Positions 45,863-54,642 of a DNA stretch of 64,000 nt are shown piece by piece. The translations under genes and the position numbers were made by a program. The notes beneath the pieces were generated by a model. The model saw nothing but the letters and a program-made list of their open reading frames with translations, ran no database searches and had not been told where the DNA came from. Source of the DNA: Extibacter muris (lineage in GTDB: Bacteria > Bacillota > Clostridia > Lachnospirales > Lachnospiraceae); the NCBI RefSeq assembly GCF_004345005.1, contig NZ_SMMX01000001.1, positions 62,001 through 126,000 on the forward strand. The letters are read 5' to 3'. The number at the start of each line of letters is the position of its first letter. The stretch's first letter is position 1.

Positions 45863-48090
45863 GCATCTACGAGACATTAAACGAACAGCAGCAGGAGGCG
45901 GTATACCACACAGAGGGGCCGCTTCTTATACTGGCAGGAGCCGGTTCCGGCAAGACCCGGGTCCTCACCCACAGGATTGCTTATCTCATAGAGGAAAAAG
46001 GGGTCAACCCGTGGAACATCCTGGCAATTACATTTACGAATAAAGCGGCGGGGGAGATGCGGGAACGTGTCGACGATATCGTCGGCTTCGGAGCGGAGAG
46101 CATATGGGTGAGCACGTTCCACAGCACCTGTGTGAGGATCCTGCGCCGCCATATCGACAAGCTGGGCTATGATACAAACTTTACCATCTATGACAGCGAT
46201 GACCAGAAGACGCTCATGAAAGACGTGTGCAGGCTTCTCCAGATTGACACGAAGATATACAAGGAGCGCATGCTGCTTAGCGCCATATCTTCCGCAAAAG
46301 ATGAGCTTGTCACGCCGGAAGAGTACCGCATAAAGGCGGAAGGCGACTACAACAAGCAGAAGACGGCCCAGGTGTATGAAGAGTATGAGAAGCAGCTGCG
46401 CGCCAACAACGCGCTGGACTTCGACGACCTGCTCGTGAAGACGGTACAGCTGTTCCAGACCCAGGCAGACATCCTGGACTATTATCAGGAGCGGTTCCGG
46501 TACATCATGGTGGATGAATACCAGGATACGAATACGGTGCAGTTTGAGCTCATACGGCTTCTCGCCTCCAAATACAGGAACCTGTGCGTCGTAGGGGACG
46601 ACGACCAGTCTATCTATAAGTTCCGCGGCGCGAACATCAAGAACATCCTGAATTTTGAACAGGTGTATGAGGACGCGAAAGTGATCAAGCTGGAGCAGAA
46701 CTACCGTTCCACGAGCAATATCCTCAACGCGGCCAACGCGGTCATCCGCAACAACTGCGGCAGGAAGGACAAGACGCTCTGGACGGACAACGGCGATGGA
46801 GAGAAGATTCATTTCCGGCAGTTCGATTCCGCTTACGACGAGGCGGAATACATAGTCGGAGACATCCGGGAGCACGTGGATGACGGAAGCTGTACATATA
46901 ACGACAATGCCATCCTCTACCGGACGAATGCCCAGTCGCGTATGTTTGAAGAGAAGTTCGTGACTGCCAACATACCCTATAAGGTCGTGGGCGGCGTCAA
47001 CTTCTATGCGAGAAGGGAGATCAAGGACCTGCTCTCCTACCTGAAGACGGTCGATAACGGGCAGGACGACCTGGCGGTGCGCAGGATTGTCAATGTCCCG
47101 AAACGGGGCATCGGGCTTACGAGCATCAACCGGGTCCAGGAATATGCGTCCACACACGAGATCGGCTTCTATGAAGCGCTCCGCGCGGTAGACCTGATTC
47201 CGAATATCGGAAGAGGAGCGTCAAGGCTTGATTCGTTCGTGGCGCTCATCGAGCATTTCAAGGCAGATGCCCTGGACATGTCCATCTTAGATCTGATGCA
47301 GGAAATCATGGACGAGACGGGATATATCGAGAGCCTGCAGGCGGAAGACAGTATCGAGGCGGAGACGCGCATCGAAAACATCGATGAGCTGATGAGCAAG
47401 ATCGCGGCCTATGAGGAAGCGTGCGAGGAGGCGAACGAGCCGGCCACGCTAAGCGGATTCCTCGAGGAGGTGGCCCTTGTGGCAGACATCGACAGCCTCG
47501 ACGAGAGCAGCGACTACGTAGTGCTCATGACGCTGCACAGTGCAAAGGGGCTCGAGTTCCCGAAGGTATATCTGGCCGGGCTGGAAGACGGCATCTTCCC
47601 AAGCTATATGACGATAACCGCAGATGATCCGGAGGAAGTGGAAGAAGAAAGACGCCTCTGCTATGTGGGCATCACGAGGGCGAAGCAAGAGCTGACGCTC
47701 ACCTGTGCCAGAAGGCGGATGATACGCGGGGAGACGCAGTACAACAAGATGTCCCGGTTCCTGAAGGAGATACCGATGGACCTGCTCGCCACGGGAGCCG
47801 TGTTCGAGAAAGACGACGAGCCGCCGAAGCAGAGCGCATACGCCCAGGCAAGGCAGACGTTTAGGACCAGGGCCTTCGCAGGAGCCGCAAAGCCGGTCAG
47901 GCAGTTTGCCGTCCCGGAAGGGAACGGGCCGGGCTACGGCATAGGCGACCGGGTGCGCCATATCAAGTTCGGCGCAGGCACGGTCACGGCCATCACGGAG
48001 GGCGGCCGGGACTATGAAGTGACGGTCGATTTTGACGGGCCGGGCACGAAAAAAATGTTTGCCACGTTTGCCAGGCTGGAAAAGATATAA
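45859..48090 (+). CDS. pcrA: ATP-dependent DNA helicase PcrA/UvrD
   Basis: This SF1A helicase unwinds DNA 3' to 5' in repair and clears RecA. The 743-residue protein has motif I AGAGSGKTRVLTHRI near residue 30, II VDEYQDTN near 221, III GDDDQSIYKFRGA near 248, IV QNYRST, V LMTLHSAKGLEFP near 553 and VI YVGITRAKQEL near 595. The C-terminal tail ends in a Tudor-like KFGAGTVTAITEGG that contacts RNA polymerase in relatives. The start is TTG, overlapping the DUF3783 stop. Confidence 0.96.
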   Translation: MSIYETLNEQQQEAVYHTEGPLLILAGAGSGKTRVLTHRIAYLIEEKGVNPWNILAITFTNKAAGEMRERVDDIVGFGAESIWVSTFHSTCVRILRRHIDKLGYDTNFTIYDSDDQKTLMKDVCRLLQIDTKIYKERMLLSAISSAKDELVTPEEYRIKAEGDYNKQKTAQVYEEYEKQLRANNALDFDDLLVKTVQLFQTQADILDYYQERFRYIMVDEYQDTNTVQFELIRLLASKYRNLCVVGDDDQSIYKFRGANIKNILNFEQVYEDAKVIKLEQNYRSTSNILNAANAVIRNNCGRKDKTLWTDNGDGEKIHFRQFDSAYDEAEYIVGDIREHVDDGSCTYNDNAILYRTNAQSRMFEEKFVTANIPYKVVGGVNFYARREIKDLLSYLKTVDNGQDDLAVRRIVNVPKRGIGLTSINRVQEYASTHEIGFYEALRAVDLIPNIGRGASRLDSFVALIEHFKADALDMSILDLMQEIMDETGYIESLQAEDSIEAETRIENIDELMSKIAAYEEACEEANEPATLSGFLEEVALVADIDSLDESSDYVVLMTLHSAKGLEFPKVYLAGLEDGIFPSYMTITADDPEEVEEERRLCYVGITRAKQELTLTCARRRMIRGETQYNKMSRFLKEIPMDLLATGAVFEKDDEPPKQSAYAQARQTFRTRAFAGAAKPVRQFAVPEGNGPGYGIGDRVRHIKFGAGTVTAITEGGRDYEVTVDFDGPGTKKMFATFARLEKI

Positions 48091-48144
48091 ATGGATAAAA
48101 GTTGGCAATTTTGGCATAAATATATAGTAATCTCAAATTGATAG

Positions 48145-48153
48145 TGTTATAAT
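48145..48153 (+). promoter_or_regulatory. Extended -10 promoter for the small membrane protein
   Basis: TGT TATAAT (48145-48153) is a perfect extended -10, 52 bases before the start codon; the -35 is weak. Confidence 0.55.
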
Positions 48154-48204
48154 AAGGTCAATAATTGAACTTGCATTGACAAGCAGGAGAAAGGATGTGG
48201 GAGC

Positions 48205-48447
48205 ATGAGTAAGGTAGAGGATTTTATTGCAGCAACGAAGCTGAGCGAGCTGGTTAATAAAAAGGAAGATGACAAGCACTGTAAGACAGTTCTCTGGGTT
48301 CTTGCCATTGTAGGCGCAGTTGCTGCTGTCGCGGGAATCGCATACGCTGTATATTGTTTCTTTACACCAGATTATCTGGAAGACTTTGAAGAAGATTTTG
48401 AGGATGATTTTGATGATAATTTCTTCAATGACGAAGATCAGGTATAG
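48205..48447 (+). CDS. Small single-span membrane protein with acidic tail
   Basis: The 80-residue protein has a short charged N-terminus, one membrane helix (about 28-52, VLWVLAIVGAVAAVAGIAYA) and a C-terminal tail of almost only D, E, N and F. I know no function; similar small proteins occur across Lachnospiraceae. AGCAGGAGAAAGG precedes the start, and a promoter and terminator frame it as a single gene. Confidence 0.72.
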   Translation: MSKVEDFIAATKLSELVNKKEDDKHCKTVLWVLAIVGAVAAVAGIAYAVYCFFTPDYLEDFEEDFEDDFDDNFFNDEDQV

Positions 48448-48475
48448 AAGAACAACGTGGAAACTATAAGAGAGA

Positions 48476-48514
48476 AGCGGGCTGGAGCCATCAGGTTATC
48501 CTGCCTGCTTTTTA
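48476..48514 (+). terminator. Terminator after the small membrane protein
   Basis: AGCGGGC (48476-48482) pairs with GCCTGCT (48503-48509), with a further GGA/TCC pairing inside, then TTTTTAT. Confidence 0.75.
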
Positions 48515-48517
48515 TGT

Positions 48518-48580
48518 GACAGGGGAAAATCCCGTGTCGGACGGCAGGCCCTTTGAACGTGGGACTCTGCCAGGGAAAGG
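48518..48580 (+). promoter_or_regulatory. Candidate structured leader with RBS-masking pseudoknot
   Basis: A hairpin (GACA+GGG with CCC+TGTC, 48518-48538) is followed by GGCAG (48543-48547) pairing with CTGCC (48567-48571). The loop holds CCCT (48549-48552), which can pair with AGGG (48572-48575), the first part of the AGGGAAAGG ribosome site of the next gene. This would form an H-type pseudoknot over the site. It does not match a riboswitch class I know. Confidence 0.35.
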
Positions 48581-48589
48581 AAATGAATT

Positions 48590-49549
48590 ATGGATGAACA
48601 GTTTTTTGCACTGCTGATTGACGCGGACAACATATCCGCAAAGTATATCAAACCGATACTGACGGAACTGTCCAAGTACGGAAACATAACATACAAAAGA
48701 ATATACGGGGACTGGACGAGCACCCAGCATTCCAAGTGGAAGGACGAGCTGCTGACCAACTCGATTACGCCAATCCAGCAGTTCAGCTACACGCAGGGGA
48801 AGAATGCCACCGACTCGGCCATGATTATCGATGCCATGGACATCCTATACACGAATGACGTGGACGGCTTCTGCATCGTGTCCAGCGACAGCGATTTTAC
48901 CCGCCTCGTCAGCCGCTTGAGAGAGAGCGGCAAGCTCGTGATCGGCATGGGCGAGAACAAGACGCCGGAGCCGTTCCGCAAGGCGTGCGACAAGTTCACC
49001 ATACTGGAGAACCTGCTGAACGAGCCGGTGCCGGGTGAGGAAGAGGAGCTGGAAGAGACGGAAGAGCTGCACGGCGGGCTCCGTGTAGAACGGATTGAAG
49101 ATGAGATCATCAAGATGATCATCGAGAACCAGGACAACAACAAGCAGACCGGGCTCGGAGAGGTGGGCAGCCGCCTCGTCAGCCTGTACCCTGACTTTGA
49201 CGTAAGAAGCTACGGATACAACATGCTCTCCCGTTTCCTAGAGGATTTCACAAGGATCCAGCTCGTAAAGAAGGGCAACTTCATGTCCGTCACGCTCAAG
49301 GAAGACAAAGGGATGAAAGAAGACATAGACCGCTTCGTGCTGAAGCTTGTAAAGGAAGCGGGAAAGGACGGGATTGAACTGAGCATCCTCGGCAACCGCG
49401 TATATGAGAAATATAAGAACTTCAAGATAAGCGATTACGGATATTCCCAGTTCAGCCAGTATATAAAGAGCCTGCGCAGCGTACAGGTGCAGCAGGACAA
49501 GACGATAATGAAAGCAAAATACACAGACCAAGGCAAGACAGAGAGGTAG
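48590..49549 (+). CDS. NYN (LabA/DUF88) RNase-like protein with tandem OST-HTH (LOTUS) domains
   Basis: The 319-residue protein opens with a PIN-like NYN domain: FFALLIDADNIS with the first acidic residues at 10-12, KNATDSAMIIDAMDILY at about 70-86 and VSSDSDFTRLVSRLRESG near 97. Then come an acidic linker and two OST-HTH/LOTUS units (about 165-235 and 245-310), each ending in the YGYNMLSRFLEDF / YGYSQFSQYIKSL type helix. LOTUS domains bind RNA, including G-rich RNA, so this is a probable RNA-targeting nuclease. All catalytic acids are present. Confidence 0.87.
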   Translation: MDEQFFALLIDADNISAKYIKPILTELSKYGNITYKRIYGDWTSTQHSKWKDELLTNSITPIQQFSYTQGKNATDSAMIIDAMDILYTNDVDGFCIVSSDSDFTRLVSRLRESGKLVIGMGENKTPEPFRKACDKFTILENLLNEPVPGEEEELEETEELHGGLRVERIEDEIIKMIIENQDNNKQTGLGEVGSRLVSLYPDFDVRSYGYNMLSRFLEDFTRIQLVKKGNFMSVTLKEDKGMKEDIDRFVLKLVKEAGKDGIELSILGNRVYEKYKNFKISDYGYSQFSQYIKSLRSVQVQQDKTIMKAKYTDQGKTER

Positions 49550-49556
49550 AAGGAAG

Positions 49557-51200
49557 ATGAAAAAAGGGCAGGTATACGAAGGAACGATAGAATCAGTTGA
49601 ATTCCCCAACAAGGGGAAGGTATTCCTACCTGATGAAGATAAGACGGTGATAGTGAAAAACGGCATTCCGGGACAGAAGGTGAAGTTCTCTGTCAACAAG
49701 ATTCGCAAAGGGAAGGCAGAGGGCAGCATACTGGAAGTGCTTCGTCCGTCCGAGGTGGAGATAGAGCCGGCCTGCACGCATTTCGGTCAGTGCGGCGGCT
49801 GCACCTACCAGAACCTCCCCTATGAGGAGCAGCTGAAGCTGAAGGAGTCCCAAGTCAAGGCCATGATGGATGAGGCCGTGGACGGGGACTACGTGTGGGA
49901 GGGAATCAAGCCGAGCCCTGCCCGGCAGGAGTACCGCAACAAGATGGAATTCTCCTTTGGGGACGAATATAAAGACGGCCCCCTGGCCCTTGGCATGCAC
50001 AAAAGGGGCAGCTTCCACGACATTGTAAATGTGGAAGGCTGCAGGATTGTAGATGAAGACTACAGGAAGATACTGGCCTGTACGCTGGAGTATGCGAGAA
50101 ACTCCGGCCTCCCTTATTACCACCGCATGAGACATACCGGATATTTCCGCCATCTGCTCGTAAGAAAGGCAGTGAAGACGGGGGAGATTCTTATCGATGT
50201 CGTCACCACTTCGGAATATGATTTTGACGGAAGCTTCCGCGGGGACAAGTGGGCGGACGAGCTGCTGGCCCTTCCGCTGGATGGAAAGATTGCCGGTATC
50301 CTACACACGAAGAATGACAGCGTGGCGGATGTGGTGAAGGATGAAGGGACGGATATCGTGTACGGCCAGGACTGCTTCTATGAAGAGCTGCTGGGGCTGA
50401 AATTCAAGATTACGCCGTTCTCCTTTTTCCAGACGAACTCCCTCGGCGCGGAGGTGCTGTACGAGACGGTCAGAGCGTATATCGGCGAGACGAAGGACAA
50501 GGTGATCTTCGACCTGTACAGCGGAACCGGGACGATAGCCCAGATACTTGCCCCGGTGGCAAAACGGGTGGTCGGCGTGGAGATAGTGGAAGAGGCCGTG
50601 GAGGCGGCGAAGGAGAATGCGGCATGGAATGGCCTTGACAACTGCACGTTCTGGGCCGGTGATGTGCTGAAGGTAATCGACGGCCTTGGGGAAGTGCCGG
50701 ACCTGATCGTGCTGGATCCGCCAAGGGACGGCGTGCACCCGAAAGCACTGGAGAAGATAACGAACTTCGGCGTGGAGAAGATAGTGTACATCGCGTGTAA
50801 GCCGACGAGCCTTGCAAGGGATCTGGAGATGATGCAGGGGAGAGGGTACCGGGTGGAGCGGATGGCTTGTGTGGATCTGTTTCCGGGGACGGTGCATATA
50901 GAGACGGTTGCGCTCTTGACCCGTAAAAAGGATGTAGAAAGAATCGACATTGAAATGACTGTGGATAAGGAAGATGTAACGGAGAAAGCCACATATCAGA
51001 AGATTAAGGAGTATGTGAAGGAAAAGTATGGACTGAATGTGCATACGAAGTATATCGCGGAAGTGAAGAGAAAACATGGATTGCCTATGCATGACGCACC
51101 GAATAGGGTGGATGTGCCGAAAAGAGCGTATCTGGGATGCCCGGAAGAGAAGGTTAAAGCGATAGAAGATGCATTAAGATATTATAATATAATAATATAA
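49557..51200 (+). CDS. rlmD: 23S rRNA m5U1939 methyltransferase RlmD, with an element-derived 3' end
   Basis: The enzyme methylates U1939 of 23S rRNA. It has an N-terminal TRAM domain (VYEGTIESVEFPNKGKVF), the iron-sulfur cysteines in CTHFGQCGGCTY, SAM motifs (FDLYSGTGTIAQILA, LDPPRDGVHP), the nucleophile Cys in YIACKPTSLARDL and the catalytic Glu in HIETVALL near residue 449. A C-terminal extension of about 90 residues follows. From about base 50920 the DNA turns visibly AT-richer, and a similar extension recurs at 59428-59806. The tail therefore probably came with the mobile element that integrated at this motif. The protein should be functional. Confidence 0.92.
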   Translation: MKKGQVYEGTIESVEFPNKGKVFLPDEDKTVIVKNGIPGQKVKFSVNKIRKGKAEGSILEVLRPSEVEIEPACTHFGQCGGCTYQNLPYEEQLKLKESQVKAMMDEAVDGDYVWEGIKPSPARQEYRNKMEFSFGDEYKDGPLALGMHKRGSFHDIVNVEGCRIVDEDYRKILACTLEYARNSGLPYYHRMRHTGYFRHLLVRKAVKTGEILIDVVTTSEYDFDGSFRGDKWADELLALPLDGKIAGILHTKNDSVADVVKDEGTDIVYGQDCFYEELLGLKFKITPFSFFQTNSLGAEVLYETVRAYIGETKDKVIFDLYSGTGTIAQILAPVAKRVVGVEIVEEAVEAAKENAAWNGLDNCTFWAGDVLKVIDGLGEVPDLIVLDPPRDGVHPKALEKITNFGVEKIVYIACKPTSLARDLEMMQGRGYRVERMACVDLFPGTVHIETVALLTRKKDVERIDIEMTVDKEDVTEKATYQKIKEYVKEKYGLNVHTKYIAEVKRKHGLPMHDAPNRVDVPKRAYLGCPEEKVKAIEDALRYYNIII

Positions 51201-51254
51201 ACAAGGAGACTATTGTAATTAATTATTTTATTACAATAGTCTTCTTGTTTTAAT
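51199..51254. terminator. Bidirectional terminator at the element's left end
   Basis: The arms 51199-51219 and 51230-51250 pair at 20 of 21 positions, with A/T runs outside. It serves rlmD and the convergent ATPase gene. Confidence 0.88.
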
Positions 51255-52611
51255 GTATTTTTAATGCTTCATCATTAAATTGAGGAATACAATCTAAAGT
51301 CCCATCGAAAAGAGCGGTATACACTTTTTTATCTGAACGGAGTTGATAACGTTCTAATGGATTGATCAAAGAGGCACCAGTAGAATCTTTTATAACAAAG
51401 GTTATTTCATCATTCCGTAAAATCTCAGATGCTAATAAACGAGACTCATGACTTGTAATTATTAACTGGGTATTCTTTTGTTGAGCTTTTTCTAGAAAAA
51501 GCTCAATTATTTTAGTTGTTAGTACAGGATGTAGACAACGATCCATCTCATCAATAATAAATACATGGTCATCAGATGAATTAAGTAAAATTTCAATTAA
51601 ATCAAGTAAACGCACAGTACCATCAGATTCCTCTTTTAAGGAGAAAAACGTTCCTGATTCATGAGCAAATTCAATCGTAGTAATCTTGATATTATCAGAT
51701 TCATCAATTTCAAAAGTGTAGAATTCTTTATAAGCTCTCGCAATAATGGCTGGATTCACATATTTTTCAAGCTTTTTGGCTCTGACATTTGCCTTTTCTA
51801 AATCTGTTTTAATATCAACGAACATTTCTTCCGGTATTTTGCTTTTTACGGTCTCTAATGATACTTCTGCAATATTAGAAGTAGTAATTCCAGTACCTAG
51901 AGCATTCAATAAATTGGTTATTTCATTAATATTTGAATTTGATAAGTATGGATAACCTGTTAGAATTCCATCAGGAAAACTAATGCTTACATTATTTGAA
52001 AACCATTTAAATATTTTTCGTAAAATCCCTAATTCTTTATATTGTCTATATAAATTGGATTTATTTTTATTAATTAAGTTTAAAAATAGAACTTCATCAT
52101 CTTCTAAACTATCTTCTCCATATGTGTTTATCCTTTCGCCACCTTTTTTTGAACTAAAAAAATCACCAGTAACAAATTTCTTGTTTTTAGTGTCTCTAAA
52201 AAATAATAATTTTTCTAATCCACTTTTGGTATAATATGAAAGTTTTTCTTGTAGTATAGAACCTTTATATAAAATAGCTGAAAAAAAATATTTGAAATGT
52301 TTTCCATCACACAGAAATTCTATTTCAAATTCAGAAGGAATATTTTGATTTTCAGAAGCCTGACGAAAATATTTTTGTGAGAAACCTAATGGCCAATCTT
52401 CTGTAATTATAGTTTTTACAAAATTAAATGCTTGAATAAGATTAGATTTACCTGATGCATTCGAGCCATATATAGTATTGCATTTGGTTAGTTTGAGTTT
52501 AGAATGGTGAAAAAGTCGTTCGGCATTTTTTCTCGCTTTATTTGCTGACATTGAAAATGTTTGGGCTTCATTAAAAGATAAAAAGTTTGAAACTGTAAAA
52601 TTTATTATCAT
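51250..52611 (-). CDS. AAA/ABC-type ATPase (AAA_15/AAA_21 family), possible defence protein
   Basis: The 453-residue protein starts MIINFTVSNFLSFNEAQTFS, the mark of OLD/AbiL-like ATPases. Walker A is GSNASGKSNLIQAF near residue 49, a signature-type region ESDGTVRLLDLIEIL is near 330, Walker B is VFIIDEMDRCLHP near 350 and the H-loop is IITSHESRLL near 383. There is no TOPRIM domain, and no RloB-type partner beside it. Such ATPases are often sensors in abortive infection or retron systems. It has a divergent promoter region and is AT-rich. Confidence 0.85.
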   Translation of the reverse strand: MIINFTVSNFLSFNEAQTFSMSANKARKNAERLFHHSKLKLTKCNTIYGSNASGKSNLIQAFNFVKTIITEDWPLGFSQKYFRQASENQNIPSEFEIEFLCDGKHFKYFFSAILYKGSILQEKLSYYTKSGLEKLLFFRDTKNKKFVTGDFFSSKKGGERINTYGEDSLEDDEVLFLNLINKNKSNLYRQYKELGILRKIFKWFSNNVSISFPDGILTGYPYLSNSNINEITNLLNALGTGITTSNIAEVSLETVKSKIPEEMFVDIKTDLEKANVRAKKLEKYVNPAIIARAYKEFYTFEIDESDNIKITTIEFAHESGTFFSLKEESDGTVRLLDLIEILLNSSDDHVFIIDEMDRCLHPVLTTKIIELFLEKAQQKNTQLIITSHESRLLASEILRNDEITFVIKDSTGASLINPLERYQLRSDKKVYTALFDGTLDCIPQFNDEALKIH

Positions 52612-52643
52612 TTTTTTACTCCTATTAATTAGTGTATGTTTAG

Positions 52644-52672
52644 ATGATATATAAATTAAACGAAAAAGTCAA
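52644..52672 (-). promoter_or_regulatory. Promoter for the AAA ATPase gene
   Basis: On the - strand, TTGACT (52672-52667) and TATCAT (52649-52644) with a 17-base spacer, 32 bases before the start. Confidence 0.7.
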
Positions 52673-52752
52673 TGAAAAATATTACAAATAAAAAATATAC
52701 AATAAAATATAACAAGATAAAACGATAAAATCGATTAAAATAAGAAAAAATG

Positions 52753-52781
52753 TTGACTAAAGAACGTATGTGTGGTATTTT
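52753..52781 (+). promoter_or_regulatory. Promoter for the two-gene + strand cargo set
   Basis: TTGACT (52753-52758) and TATTTT (52776-52781) with a 17-base spacer. Its -35 is the same hexamer as the divergent ATPase promoter about 80 bp away. Confidence 0.62.
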
Positions 52782-52813
52782 GAATATATAAAGTACAACG
52801 GAGGATTTGATTT

Positions 52814-53026
52814 ATGGAATTAAAAGTTAATAAGGAATCGAAAACAGGGTTAAATACGGAATTTATTAATCTAGAGTCTGGTAGAAAGGTTTCGCTACAG
52901 CATGCTATAGAGCAAATTGAGAAAAGCAATCCTAATTATAAAAATTATGAAACCGTTACAAAAGCAAATGGTACAACTTATGTAAGGTCTAAAGCTGATG
53001 GAAGTTTAAAAAATAATATAGAATAA
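52814..53026 (+). CDS. Small DUF3892-like protein
   Basis: The 70-residue protein has the pattern FINLESGRKVSLQHAIEQI, then YKNYETVTKANGTTYVRSKADGS, close to DUF3892 (function unknown). CGGAGGATTTGATTT precedes the start. It is 14 bases before the next gene and shares its promoter. Confidence 0.65.
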   Translation: MELKVNKESKTGLNTEFINLESGRKVSLQHAIEQIEKSNPNYKNYETVTKANGTTYVRSKADGSLKNNIE

Positions 53027-53040
53027 AGGAGACAGGGGTT

Positions 53041-53901
53041 ATGAAGTATGAAAAAGCAAAAAGAATAGTTGATGGAAGGAGTGAGATTATAGATGTACAC
53101 CAATATTCACCTGAGCAATTAGAAAAAATGAATGGAGAATTATATTGTCCAGGGGAGGGGTGTATGGCAAAACTTTGTCTTGTTCACGATTCTAAGTATG
53201 GCGGGCGTACTTTTTTTCTTAAGGCCATTGATGATGAAAAGCATCTGCCTAATTGTAATTTTAAAAATGATAATTATAAGGTGAGTATGATACATATGCC
53301 TATAAATGGTTATTTTACAGAACAACAAGTAAATGCCTATGTACGAAGAAGAGATAAGGATATAACGATGCCAATAAATAAGAATAGAAAAGAAGGAAAA
53401 AAGAAAAGTTTATCACCTCAAAAAAGCAAAAATAGTGTAAATGAACTACAAATAAGAAAAACAACATCTAAAGGGAAAATTATTTATGGTGAGGAAGGTA
53501 TAGAGGGTACAAGGGGAAGATTGAGTCGAAGATTCACAGTTACTAAATCAGATATAGGTTCTATGGTTTCAATAGATGGTAATATTAAAAGTTTGATGGT
53601 TCATGAAAGTGGCGAAGTTAGGATATACTTGAAAGAAGAGCGGTTAGCCAATATAGAAGTTCTTATAGGAGGTGTATATAAAGCTAATAATCCTCAATTA
53701 TTTGAACGACTATATATCTTGAAAAAATATATACAAGAAAATATTGTAAAACGAGATCTACGTTTTGTGGGAGCGGGTCTTGTCACAGAATATAGTAATC
53801 GGCTAGTATTAGAGTTACAGGCGAGTGGAAGTTTTAGGATAGATGGAAAAATTTTATCAAAAATGCTTTATGATGAGACATTAAAGCAAATGGCAATATA
53901 A
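53041..53901 (+). CDS. Unknown protein with N-terminal zinc-finger-like cysteines
   Basis: The 286-residue protein has cysteine/histidine spacing LYCPGEGCMAKLCLVHD followed by KHLPNCNF (about residues 36-80). This resembles the zinc ribbons in CoiA-like and other nucleic-acid proteins. A basic lysine-rich stretch follows (about 112-135), then a beta-rich C-terminal half. No known family is certain. It is co-transcribed with the small DUF3892-like gene and divergent from the ATPase, so all three may work together. Confidence 0.6.
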   Translation: MKYEKAKRIVDGRSEIIDVHQYSPEQLEKMNGELYCPGEGCMAKLCLVHDSKYGGRTFFLKAIDDEKHLPNCNFKNDNYKVSMIHMPINGYFTEQQVNAYVRRRDKDITMPINKNRKEGKKKSLSPQKSKNSVNELQIRKTTSKGKIIYGEEGIEGTRGRLSRRFTVTKSDIGSMVSIDGNIKSLMVHESGEVRIYLKEERLANIEVLIGGVYKANNPQLFERLYILKKYIQENIVKRDLRFVGAGLVTEYSNRLVLELQASGSFRIDGKILSKMLYDETLKQMAI

Positions 53902-53912
53902 TTAAAAAATAT

Positions 53913-54155
53913 TCATTCATCCTCAAATATAGTTTCATTCATCTCTGGAAAATCCAATAATTCAGATACAGTCATTCCCAAACCGAGAGCCAGCTTATGC
54001 AAGGTTTTCAGTTTGGGATTTTTTGTCTTTCCAGACATGATATTTTCCACCGTAGACTGCGTAATACCGGATAAGGTAGCCAGTTTATTTATGGTGATTT
54101 TTTTCTCTTTACATAGGCGTGTAAGTCTTAAAATAATAACATCTGAATATGTCAT
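53913..54155 (-). CDS. XRE-family repressor, copy 1
   Basis: The 80-residue protein is almost only a helix-turn-helix (LCKEKKITINKLATLSGITQ, STVENIMSGKTKNPKLKTLH) plus an acidic end (DFPEMNETIFEDE). It is about 80 percent identical by eye to the next gene, so the pair arose by tandem duplication. A matching operator lies 60-80 bases upstream. Confidence 0.85.
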   Translation of the reverse strand: MTYSDVIILRLTRLCKEKKITINKLATLSGITQSTVENIMSGKTKNPKLKTLHKLALGLGMTVSELLDFPEMNETIFEDE

Positions 54156-54216
54156 GGGGATTCTCCTAAATGGTCTAAAAAACTACTCAAAGTATAGAAT
54201 CAAACAAAAATAAATG

Positions 54217-54234
54217 TTAATGGTATACCGTTGA
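54217..54234. promoter_or_regulatory. Operator O1 for the twin XRE repressors
   Basis: TTAATGGTATACCGTTGA, an 18-bp dyad with a perfect GGTATACC core, upstream of copy 1. The same motif recurs three times before copy 2 and the DUF6809 gene. Confidence 0.65.
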
Positions 54235-54263
54235 GAGTTGTATATATTAATGTTCTGCGGTTA

Positions 54264-54506
54264 TTATTCATCCTCAAAAGCAGTCTCATTCATTTCTGGG
54301 AAGTCAAGTAGTTCAGAAACGGTCATATCCAATCCCACAGCTAATTTATGAAGTGTTTTTAATTTAGGGTTCTTTGTCTTGCCTTTCATCAGATTGTCTA
54401 CGGTAGACTGTGTGATACCAGACAGTGTGGCAAGTCGGTTTATTGTGATTTCCCTTTCTGAACATAACTCTGTTAATCGTTTAATAATAGCGTCTGAATA
54501 TGTCAT
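54264..54506 (-). CDS. XRE-family repressor, copy 2
   Basis: 80 residues, the same length and frame structure as copy 1 (LCSEREITINRLATLSGITQ and GKTKNPKLKTLHKLAVGL). The few differences include the HTH flanks, so the operators could be shared or partly split. It is divergent from the DUF6809 gene, with three operators in the 130 bases between. Confidence 0.85.
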   Translation of the reverse strand: MTYSDAIIKRLTELCSEREITINRLATLSGITQSTVDNLMKGKTKNPKLKTLHKLAVGLDMTVSELLDFPEMNETAFEDE

Positions 54507-54520
54507 TTTAGTCCATCTCC

Positions 54521-54627
54521 TTAACTTTGTACGGTTAAGACGAGTATAGGAGCTTTCAAACTGAAAGGTTAATGGTACACGGTTGACAAGGGAAATAAAC
54601 TGTGATAAATTAACGGTGTAACATTAA
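54521..54627. promoter_or_regulatory. Operator cluster O2-O4
   Basis: Three 18-bp dyads: TTAACTTTGTACGGTTAA (54521-54538), TTAATGGTACACGGTTGA (54569-54586) and TTAACGGTGTAACATTAA (54610-54627). With O1 they give a consensus TTAAYGGTnnACSGTTRA. They lie between copy 2 and the rightward DUF6809 gene. Confidence 0.65.
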
Positions 54628-54642
54628 TGAGAGGGGGATGTA

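Noticed and set aside
48449-48590. A known riboswitch or T-box before the NYN-LOTUS gene
   Set aside because: No T-box, ZTP, preQ1, SAM or purine consensus could be matched; kept only as an unnamed structured leader.
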